Assembly (NCBI GenBank): GCA_001789355.1
Contig: MFZI01000028.1
Span: forward strand, 18,673 to 25,343
Length of the DNA: 6,671 bases
Source of the DNA: Candidatus Roizmanbacteria bacterium RIFCSPHIGHO2_01_FULL_39_8
Lineage (GTDB): Bacteria > Patescibacteriota > Microgenomatia > UBA1406 > GWC2-37-13
Direction: 5' to 3'
In this document: positions 1-6,088 of the stretch, piece after piece
Layout of the letters: every line of letters begins with the position of its first letter
Numbering within the stretch: position 1 is the stretch's first letter
Translations under genes and position numbers: made by a program
Notes under the pieces: generated by a model
Seen by the model: only the letters and a program-made list of their open reading frames with translations
What the model was told of the DNA's origin: nothing
Databases searched by the model: none

Positions 1-2
1 GA

Positions 3-578
3 AGGGCCAGAAATATAATTCTCACCGTTTTTATTATTTTTTTGACGATCTTTATCTATCAGAAATATTTCAGGCCTGAAAGACTGATCACGACTACAGA
101 TAGGCAACGTACATCGAATGAAGAAGTAAAGTGGAGAATAAGCGGTACTTCTTACGAATTTGTACCCAAAGAAGTAGCAATAAAAAAATCTTCCCTGGGG
201 ACGACACAGTTAGCCATAGAAAAGCAGGATGTTCCCGATAGATCTTTTACTACTGTAAAAGGAGGTGGCCTTGTAAGAAAACTCCAGGATAAATTTCAGA
301 ACAAAGAATTTTATATTCGGACAGAAAAACCGTTATTATTTCAATTAAATACCTATCATTTCCCAGGCTGGAGTGCTTATTTAAACGAAAACAAAATACA
401 AATAAACGATAAGAACAAACTTCATCTGATGACAGTTTCTATTCCAGCTGGAAAATATAAGCTCGATTTTATTTTCGAAGATACTCCAATTAGGAAGTTG
501 GCAAATATTCTCACCTTTTTAGGTTTTTTGGGCTGTGTTGTAATTCTTGCTTTTCAGTTCAAAAAGATAAATAGTTGA
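3..578 (+). CDS. C-terminal part of a YfhO-like / PTPS-related multi-pass membrane protein (5' truncated)
   Basis: The frame is open to the left edge, so the gene starts outside the window; 191 residues are visible and the stop is TGA. A hydrophobic helix (visible residues about 4-18) is followed by a soluble, probably extracytoplasmic domain of about 140 residues. A last helix (about residues 165-186) ends in a short KK tail. Near the end the motif 'FPGWSAYLNE', then an 'IPAGKYKL' strand and 'FEDTPIRKLAN', match the pattern typical of the C-terminal beta domain of YfhO-like proteins and of those annotated '6-pyruvoyl-tetrahydropterin synthase-related membrane protein'. Those are large GT-C-like membrane proteins linked to cell-surface polysaccharide or lipid decoration; the PTPS name does not imply pterin chemistry. 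It converges on the glycosyltransferase operon and overlaps its last gene by 60 nt, so it belongs to a different transcript. Family assignment is fairly secure; substrate is unknown. Confidence 0.75.
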   Translation, partial: RARNIILTVFIIFLTIFIYQKYFRPERLITTTDRQRTSNEEVKWRISGTSYEFVPKEVAIKKSSLGTTQLAIEKQDVPDRSFTTVKGGGLVRKLQDKFQNKEFYIRTEKPLLFQLNTYHFPGWSAYLNENKIQINDKNKLHLMTVSIPAGKYKLDFIFEDTPIRKLANILTFLGFLGCVVILAFQFKKINS

Positions 579-2060
579 TTTACCTCCAGGTTTTTCGAAT
601 TTTTTAATCAACTCGATTGGCCAATCCTTGGGGAAATTTTCTTTCTGTGCAAACACGACGAAGACATATTTTTCTGCGAGCTCGACTTGATTTTCAAAAA
701 GAGCTTTTTCGTCCAATGGCCAGTATCCTTTAACAAAAATTCTGTCTCCTGGTTTTGTAAACACATCCAGTACATCTCCGACGAGACCAAAACTACCCTC
801 AGCTAAGAGAACGACCGGTTTTTCTTTTGATCTTTCTCGGGCGTAGTCGATAATTTCTTTGGTTCCCCATCCTGCCGTTGCTCCTTCTATATACTGACCT
901 CTATCGATTTCGGGGAAAGGGATTTTTTGAAAGTCAAAAAGGAGAGTGTAATTATAATAGGAAAAGAAAAAAATAATAAGTAGATAAGAAGTAACAGATA
1001 AGAGTTTGTTTTTTATGTGAGCTAGATAATAACTTGCAAATACAACTAAGAGTGATCCAAAGAAAATAAGATAGCGCGGGTAGATAACTTTTGAAAATAA
1101 AGCCAATGCTAAAAATGGGATGATAGTCCAAGAAAGTAAATAAATAACCAATCTTCTATCTTGCTTGATCAATCGCCAAATTCCTAAAAGAGCAAAAACA
1201 ATAAGGATAAACCCCGATTCATTTATTACATACTCAGGGATGATCTGGATATTGTGAAAAAAAGAAGCAAAGGGATTTTGTTTAAATTCGTCGAACGTCA
1301 TGATGAAGGTCTTATTCTTTTCTGCTACATAATGAAAAAAAGGAGAAAGTCTTTGAATGTTATAAATTACAAGCGAAACTGCGGTCACGATAAAAAACAG
1401 AAAATAGAAATTAATAAATTGAGATAAATTTTTTCTTATCTTTCGCTCCACAAAGAGTACTGGTACAAGAGCAGAAAGTGCTAGAAATATGCGAACCGAA
1501 GATTTTGCAAGGAGTGATAAACCGGTAGTTAGTCCAAAAAGAAGTGCTACATCGAGTCGTTTAGTTTTCGCCAATAGGATCGAAAAAAATAAAATCCAGA
1601 TAAAACCTGCGTTGACTCCGGAATCAACTAAGGCTAATCGATCATAGAAAAGAAAGTAAGGCGTAAATATATAGATGAAGCTTCCCATGACAGCGGTTCT
1701 TTTTCCGAATAGGTAAAAAAGGAGGATAAACATTCCTGTTAGTCCTGCAAAACCAGTCGCGACAGAGAAAAGTCTACCAGCAAGAAGAGCATTGTCGGGA
1801 AAAAGCTTGAGGAACGGAATCGTTCCCCAGGTTTGCAGCGGTTGTTTGCCATCAGTTAAGGAAATAAACCTCCAACTTGCATCATGCCAAGCAACTTTCG
1901 CCCAATGTATATATATACCTTCGTCGGAAAATATAGGAAACTTATCAAGGTGAATCAATCTGGTTAAAAGAAAGGCAAAAAATATGACGCTTATGAAGAT
2001 GCAATCATTCCTTGAAAACTGTTTTCGGACTGATTTAACAATATTCAACACATCAAACAT
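519..2060 (-). CDS. GT39-family (PMT_2/ArnT-like) membrane glycosyltransferase, last gene of the operon
   Basis: A 513-residue protein with a short basic N-terminus, about 11 predicted membrane helices up to residue about 372, and a soluble C-terminal domain (about 373-513). GT-C hallmarks are visible: the acidic pair D46-E47 in 'FSDEGIY' after helix 1, the loop 'DGKQPLQTW' (70-78), 'RLFSV' (96-100), 'YDRLALVDS' (139-147) and 'YPRYLIFF' (327-334). In this superfamily the first-loop acidic residues are the likely catalytic/metal site, and the donor is a polyprenyl-phosphate sugar used on the outer face. The segment 'IEGATAGWGTKEIIDYA' (391-407) begins the extracytoplasmic C-terminal domain. 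The ATG start lies 23 nt after the previous gene's stop with no clear Shine-Dalgarno, so the start is only moderately certain. The 3' end runs 60 nt into the opposing gene; recognisable family sequence ends near 'STIYLFEL' (495-502), so the last 11 residues look like a non-conserved tail. Donor and acceptor unknown. Confidence 0.85.
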   Translation of the reverse strand: MFDVLNIVKSVRKQFSRNDCIFISVIFFAFLLTRLIHLDKFPIFSDEGIYIHWAKVAWHDASWRFISLTDGKQPLQTWGTIPFLKLFPDNALLAGRLFSVATGFAGLTGMFILLFYLFGKRTAVMGSFIYIFTPYFLFYDRLALVDSGVNAGFIWILFFSILLAKTKRLDVALLFGLTTGLSLLAKSSVRIFLALSALVPVLFVERKIRKNLSQFINFYFLFFIVTAVSLVIYNIQRLSPFFHYVAEKNKTFIMTFDEFKQNPFASFFHNIQIIPEYVINESGFILIVFALLGIWRLIKQDRRLVIYLLSWTIIPFLALALFSKVIYPRYLIFFGSLLVVFASYYLAHIKNKLLSVTSYLLIIFFFSYYNYTLLFDFQKIPFPEIDRGQYIEGATAGWGTKEIIDYARERSKEKPVVLLAEGSFGLVGDVLDVFTKPGDRIFVKGYWPLDEKALFENQVELAEKYVFVVFAQKENFPKDWPIELIKKFEKPGGKSTIYLFELKSKNYNTAQKT

Positions 2061-2083
2061 ATGATATTTATTATAACAATATT

Positions 2084-3601
2084 TTAATATGTTTTAATTT
2101 CTTTGAACAAAGAATAGTCTCCTATGGTTTTTATCTTTTTTAGCTTAAAGTTTTGAGAGATGACTGACGTGTCAGAGTTTTGAGTAGCGATACACATCTT
2201 AGGAGTGATTAGTTTGGCAGCAAAGCCGTTTTCAGTGTAGAGAAAATCAACTTTTTTCTTAAAATAGTAGACAATTGATGGATGGTCGCCCCATTGTTTG
2301 GTTGAACTGATAGTCAATCCTAAATCTTCAAGCGTTTTGGTTGAGTCACGAGTGTTTTTGTCAACAAGTACGGTAAGTGAATCACAGCGATCTTTTGCAT
2401 AAAGCGCGAGACGATAGTAATCTTCCGGTTTAGAATAAAATGTTTTAAAAAAATCAGCTTTGCTGAAATTTTGATAAAAAATAAAAACTAATAAGATAAC
2501 GGATAGGAGACCCACCTTCGCTGAAGCTACGGCGGGCAAGTAAGGGACAGGTTTTTTATCTTTCTTAAAGAGTGTCAGCGGGTAGACCGCAAGAAAGGCG
2601 AATTGAGGAATCGCAGGGAAAAGATACCAAAAAATCTTGGTTTTTGTAAGATTTAAGAATAAGAACCATGGAAGGAGGAATAGACAGAATATTAGATTAT
2701 CAGCTGTTAGCTTTTTAGAAATAAATCGCCATAGCATTACTAAAAATCCAATAATTGAGAGCCAAGCGAAAAATCCCATCTGTTCGAATAAGAGGTCTAT
2801 GTAGTAGGTTCTCTGACCAAAATGAGATTCTATGGATGCGGTAACTCTCCTCAAATGCGTTTCTATTATATGTTGCTGCCAAAAAGCTTCTTTAAATACT
2901 AAAAACATTGCGAAATACCATAGGGATAAGATTCCAATTTGAATCAAAACCATTTTAATCAACCTACGCGGCTCTCCCGCATTCGCCGAGTCTGAATGAG
3001 CTTTGCTCCTCAACCGCGAAGATTTAAAGAGAAGATAAAAATAATAGAGAAGCATGATTCCAGGAGCGTAAAAACCGATCAGCGACTTTGTCAATACTGC
3101 AATAGCCAGGAATAAAAAACTCAAGATAAAATTGTCAAAAAAAAGCAAATAACCGAGCCAGCCTATCAATAGAAAAACGTCGAGATTGACGATCTGAGAA
3201 CGCTGAAGAAATATAGGAGTAAGGGAAGTCATGATTACCGTTAATAGCGATATAGACCTATTTCGACATGCTTTGTAAAAAACAAAATAGATGAGTATTA
3301 AAGAGATAAGAGATAAAAGCAATGAAACAATACGAAGGGAGACTTCGGGTTGGACAAATGGAGTAAGTTTCAATACTGTCCCAAATAAGAGAAAGGGAAG
3401 TGGAGGTTTGTCTAACCAAGGAGCACCTTGCCATAAAGGAATAAGAGATTTTTGCTCTATCATCTCTCTTGATACTTCTACATTGATTGCCTCATCCCAA
3501 TCATAAAAAGGAGTTGGATGGGATATAAATTTATAAGCTATCACTAAAAAGTACAGAGTAAGAAAGATTATTAATAGTGGATGTTTTTTTATAAGTTTCA
3601 T
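2084..3601 (-). CDS. ArnT-like GT39-family membrane glycosyltransferase carrying two in-frame GC-rich palindromic segments
   Basis: A 505-residue protein from the ATG at 3601. A TTG at 3628 would add nine residues, but the ATG gives a compact 'MKLIKKHP' basic start directly before helix 1 and is preferred. The superfamily signature is clear: 'YDWDEAINVEVSREM' (33-47) with the acidic DE pair at 36-37, and 'WLDKPPLPF' (62-70), the DKPPL loop motif typical of ArnT-type enzymes. 'LTKTKIFWYLFPAIPQ' (318-333) matches the conserved 'KTK..WY..P..P' block. The chain has roughly 10-11 helices, then a soluble C-terminal domain of about 130 residues (from about 375). ArnT itself moves aminoarabinose from undecaprenyl phosphate to lipid A; here only the general reaction, polyprenyl-phosphate sugar to an acceptor outside the membrane, can be inferred. 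Two unusual segments interrupt the AT-rich coding sequence without breaking frame: residues about 193-213 (DNA 2967-3018) and about 355-364 (DNA 2511-2537). Both fall in basic, presumably cytoplasmic loops. Stop is TAA, 23 nt before the next gene. Confidence 0.85.
   Translation of the reverse strand: MKLIKKHPLLIIFLTLYFLVIAYKFISHPTPFYDWDEAINVEVSREMIEQKSLIPLWQGAPWLDKPPLPFLLFGTVLKLTPFVQPEVSLRIVSLLLSLISLILIYFVFYKACRNRSISLLTVIMTSLTPIFLQRSQIVNLDVFLLIGWLGYLLFFDNFILSFLFLAIAVLTKSLIGFYAPGIMLLYYFYLLFKSSRLRSKAHSDSANAGEPRRLIKMVLIQIGILSLWYFAMFLVFKEAFWQQHIIETHLRRVTASIESHFGQRTYYIDLLFEQMGFFAWLSIIGFLVMLWRFISKKLTADNLIFCLFLLPWFLFLNLTKTKIFWYLFPAIPQFAFLAVYPLTLFKKDKKPVPYLPAVASAKVGLLSVILLVFIFYQNFSKADFFKTFYSKPEDYYRLALYAKDRCDSLTVLVDKNTRDSTKTLEDLGLTISSTKQWGDHPSIVYYFKKKVDFLYTENGFAAKLITPKMCIATQNSDTSVISQNFKLKKIKTIGDYSLFKEIKTY
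2511..2537 (-). repeat. Candidate palindromic repeat element B, in frame inside the ArnT-like gene
   Basis: A 27-bp GC-rich segment. In the mRNA sense CCCGC can pair with GTGGG (one G-U pair), enclosing a CTTC-AGC-GAAG hairpin. It encodes 'LPAVASAKVG' in a basic loop between two helices, in frame. I recall motifs of the form 'GCCCGCCGTAGC..CAGCGAAGG' as recurrent in CPR genomes, but this is recollection and was not checked. Its strand sense shows a loose likeness to element A (AGCT, TTCAG, GCGAA, GGG in the same order). Confidence 0.45.
2967..3018 (-). repeat. Candidate palindromic repeat element A, in frame inside the ArnT-like gene
   Basis: A GC-rich island of about 52 bp in AT-rich coding sequence. 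It has an outer 5-bp inverted repeat (CGCGG at 2967-2971 against CCGCG at 3014-3018), an inner CATTC/GAATG pair (2980-2984 and 2994-2998), and a tight GAGC-TTT-GCTC hairpin (2998-3008). It encodes about 20 polar residues rich in Arg, Ser and Ala, in a predicted cytoplasmic loop between two helices, and keeps the reading frame. The nested inverted repeats and base composition suggest a small mobile or REP-like palindrome that was tolerated in the loop. No second full copy is in this window, so repeat status is inferred. Confidence 0.45.
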
Positions 3602-3650
3602 AAGCTCAAATAGCAAAAATTCCTTCAATAAATCTCAGGACAAGCAAAGG

Positions 3651-4811
3651 TCAAAAATATTTGCGAAGCCGAACTTCGATTTTTTGGCCTAAGTATAAAG
3701 CGATTAACATATTCAAAGGGATAAACAGTAAGAGAAGGTAACGAGGATAAATAGGAGTAATAAAAAGGAATCCGTTATAGACAACCAAGAATGCGGTAAG
3801 AATAAGTACGAGATTATCTTTTAACCCATCCTTTTTCTTGACCAGCATGATGGTAGAGATACCCCCCAGTAGAAAAACAAGCGGCCAGATGATAGTCCAA
3901 CTTTCATAACTGATGATCGGATAACCATCTGACCAATATTTCCAGCGGTTGACCAGTATCAGCCCAATATAACTTCCCAATAATCTAATTTTTTCAATTT
4001 GTGATTCGTTGTAAAAAAGGAATATCCACTTCTGCACTCCCAAGAAACCTCTTAATGTTCCGCCGTTAATAAAGTAGCTCGTATATGTAATAAGGTATAC
4101 CAACAGGATAACAAAGTTTAAAAGAATCATCTCAACCGCTACTTTTTTAATTGAGATTCTTCTCATAAGATAAAAGAGAAACAGCGTAGAATTTATCAGA
4201 AAGAAACTCACGACAAAAATTTTAGTCGAAACAAATGCTCCAGCAGAAATTCCAGAAAGGAGCATATATATGAGCGATTTTTTCTTGAGATACAACAGGA
4301 AAAAGTAAAAAGTAGAAAGAAGAAAAAGTAATTGAAAAATATCAAGTTGAGGCGCATGGATAAGCTGATCAACAAATAGGGATGTCGTGGAAGATAATAA
4401 GAGGCCAAGTGACGATATAAAAAGAGACCGAGTTGATAGATAAATCAGAAGAAAGATCATTCCCAGTGATAAAACACCAACCACAATTGATGCTAGCCTC
4501 TGGTTGTTGAACACTAAGATTGATACTCCAATGATGTATTTCCCAAGCGGAGGGACTTCAGGGTTTATTAAGATTGGATTTTTACCTTTCAGGTACTGAT
4601 AACCAGCATACGCATACAGATCTTCGTCGGATATGACTCTCTTTGAATTAGGTATTACCCATTGAGACTGGTTAAATTTTTTTTCATACAATTTTGGTTC
4701 AAAACGCGTCGTGTATAAGCTTATATTACGATCTAGGGTAAAAAAGATATAGAGAAAAGACAGAGACACGAGTAGAATCGATATTGCTAAAGCGATTGAT
4801 TTTTTTCCCAT
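3651..4811 (-). CDS. Short GT39/PMT-like GT-C membrane glycosyltransferase lacking a C-terminal soluble domain
   Basis: A 386-residue protein starting at an ATG ('MGKKS') that lies 25 nt inside the end of the preceding gene, which suggests translational coupling. Helix 1 is at about 5-24. An extracytoplasmic loop follows with the acidic cluster 'ISDEDLYAYAGY' (60-71; D62, E63, D64), then 'PEVPPLGKYIIG' (84-95), which resembles the 'E.HPPL.K' loop of PMT-type protein O-mannosyltransferases more than the DKPPL loop of its neighbour. Further landmarks are R105 in 'QRLAS', 'HAPQLDIF' with D157, and 'IYPRYLLLLF' (354-363) in the last helical region. About 9-10 helices fill the protein, which ends soon after the last one with 'KIEVRLRKYF'. 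It is therefore over 100 residues shorter than the two GT-C genes downstream of it and has no soluble tail. The stop is TGA. A GT-C glycosyltransferase is likely; protein O-glycosylation is only one possibility. Confidence 0.78.
   Translation of the reverse strand: MGKKSIALAISILLVSLSFLYIFFTLDRNISLYTTRFEPKLYEKKFNQSQWVIPNSKRVISDEDLYAYAGYQYLKGKNPILINPEVPPLGKYIIGVSILVFNNQRLASIVVGVLSLGMIFLLIYLSTRSLFISSLGLLLSSTTSLFVDQLIHAPQLDIFQLLFLLSTFYFFLLYLKKKSLIYMLLSGISAGAFVSTKIFVVSFFLINSTLFLFYLMRRISIKKVAVEMILLNFVILLVYLITYTSYFINGGTLRGFLGVQKWIFLFYNESQIEKIRLLGSYIGLILVNRWKYWSDGYPIISYESWTIIWPLVFLLGGISTIMLVKKKDGLKDNLVLILTAFLVVYNGFLFITPIYPRYLLLLFIPLNMLIALYLGQKIEVRLRKYF
3664..3678 (-). other. Short GC-rich hairpin at the 3' end of the 386-residue GT-C gene
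   Basis: A perfect 5-bp inverted repeat (CGAAG/CTTCG) with a 5-nt loop, lying just before the stop codon and encoding part of 'EVRLRK'. On the - strand a short T run appears about 8 nt after the stem, too far and interrupted for a convincing intrinsic terminator. It could be a weak attenuator, a fragment of a small palindrome like those in the next gene, or chance. Confidence 0.2.
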
Positions 4812-6085
4812 AGTTTCAAATTCATAATTCTCATAATTGAGCCATTAAGTTCAAAGGCTTTTTTAAAAACTTCTTTCTGGTAAAGGAAATAAGTACGCAG
4901 ATCATATACCATCGCAAGTGCAAAAAAAGTGATGAGAAATGAAGTGAGTCCTATGAATAGTATTTTTGACTTTGCTTCCAGTTGAAGTAAATACGCGACT
5001 CCGTTTCCTACAAAAAAAACTGTAGGAATGATGGCGGTAAATGTTCGCAAACTGTTTGGATTTTCAGCAGGGTAGGTGAATAATGCAGGTGTGATGCTGA
5101 CGATAAAATAGAGAAGGAATAGTTGATTGAACGATTTCCGAACGTTGAGAAACGCAACCAATATCCCCAATAGAAAAAAGGCTCCGATAATTGGATTGAG
5201 GATAGGTTTTCCAGGGTAATTGTGCCTTCCATTCAAATCCCCGTACAAGTTAAACATCCCCGATATCTTTATTGAATTGACTACAAAATAATCAATTTTA
5301 TTTTGAACGTTAAGTTTTTTATCGACTAAAAATAATTGCTCTTCTATTCTTGTGTCTTTATTTGTTGAAAGATAAAAAACAAGAGGGGAAGCGGTGACTA
5401 GAAATAGAAGAAAAAAAACAAAGACATTTTTTAGCAACAAGTTTCTATATGAGTAGAGAATGATAAAGACTAAGGGAACAAGAAAAAAAATCCTACCCGG
5501 TGTGTATGAAAGAAAGGCCAATCCTGAAAAAAAACTCACAAAAATAAGATATAAAAGTCTTTGCTTTTTAAACCATACAATAAGGAACAAAATAGCCATC
5601 AACTCCAAAAATAATAAAAAGGTTGCCTCAAAAGAAAAACGAGCGAAGTTAAAATACCAACGGCTTGATATAAAAATAAGAGACAAAGAAAAAGGAATAA
5701 ATGATGAAACGGACTCTCCTATTATAGGTATCTTTTTGAAAAAAAAAGCTTTTTTGAAATAATTGACTTGTGAAAAAACCCGCTTTGTTATGGTATAAAA
5801 TATCAGAACATTCATGATTCCGAAAAGCGCTGCTGGAAAACGAAGCGCAAAATTTGTCACACCAAAAATCTGAAATGAGGCAAGGATGGCGTAAAAATAG
5901 AGAGTGGAATGACCTGTTGCTAATCGACTATATGGGAGATATGGTTTATTTTCAAGCGATAGCGCAAGTCTTGAAAATTCTACTTCGTCCCACGAAAGTT
6001 TTTTTGGGATCTCATTAAATTGGAAAAAAATAATAAGAGATGAAAGTATGAGAAGAAGAAATAATTCGATAAATATTTTCCTCAT
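4787..6085 (-). CDS. GT39-family membrane glycosyltransferase, first GT-C gene after the GT2 synthase
   Basis: A 432-residue multi-pass protein. Helix 1 (about 5-22) leads to 'LSWDEVEFSRLALSL' (30-44) with the acidic pair D33-E34, then 'GHSTLYFYA' (58-66) in the loop where other paralogues carry a PPL motif, and 'LRFPAALFGI' (81-90). Later blocks are 'ARFSFEATF' (148-156), 'SYTPGRIFF' (193-201), 'GDLNGRHNYPGKP' (282-294) and 'NPNSLRTFTAIIP' (342-354). The last two match a recurring pattern of bacterial GT39-like proteins ('GD.N.RHN.PG.P', 'N..RT....P') and probably form acceptor- or donor-side loops. A basic segment (about 101-126) between two helices is longer than usual and contains a homopolymeric run in the DNA. 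The ATG start follows the GT2 stop after only 3 nt, with no Shine-Dalgarno visible; the stop (TAG) lies inside the next gene. These junctions support a single transcript. Family call is good; substrate unknown. Confidence 0.82.
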   Translation of the reverse strand: MRKIFIELFLLLILSSLIIFFQFNEIPKKLSWDEVEFSRLALSLENKPYLPYSRLATGHSTLYFYAILASFQIFGVTNFALRFPAALFGIMNVLIFYTITKRVFSQVNYFKKAFFFKKIPIIGESVSSFIPFSLSLIFISSRWYFNFARFSFEATFLLFLELMAILFLIVWFKKQRLLYLIFVSFFSGLAFLSYTPGRIFFLVPLVFIILYSYRNLLLKNVFVFFLLFLVTASPLVFYLSTNKDTRIEEQLFLVDKKLNVQNKIDYFVVNSIKISGMFNLYGDLNGRHNYPGKPILNPIIGAFFLLGILVAFLNVRKSFNQLFLLYFIVSITPALFTYPAENPNSLRTFTAIIPTVFFVGNGVAYLLQLEAKSKILFIGLTSFLITFFALAMVYDLRTYFLYQKEVFKKAFELNGSIMRIMNLKLWEKNQSL

Positions 6086-6088
6086 TTT

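Noticed and set aside
42..44. TTG as the start of the left-hand + strand gene
   Set aside because: The frame is open back to the left edge and encodes a membrane helix upstream of this codon; the gene is truncated and does not start here.
573..613. 8-bp inverted repeat (AGTTGATT/AATCAACT, 25-nt loop) near the convergent gene ends as a terminator
   Set aside because: The stem is AT-rich, the loop long, and no T run follows directly on either strand; several such pairs are expected by chance in a window this size.
2070..2075. TATAAT on the - strand just upstream of the last GT39 gene
   Set aside because: It has only a poor -35 match (ATTAAA at 17-nt spacing), would give an almost leaderless mRNA, and perfect -10 hexamers are expected often by chance in DNA this AT-rich.
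3291..3506. Open frame of 71 codons on the + strand
   Set aside because: It is antisense to the conserved N-terminal region of the ArnT-like gene (DE and DKPPL motifs) and has no recognisable features.
5460..5762. Open frame of 100 codons on the + strand
   Set aside because: It lies antisense inside a well-supported GT39 gene; its Lys-rich product follows from the T-rich codons of membrane helices on the other strand.
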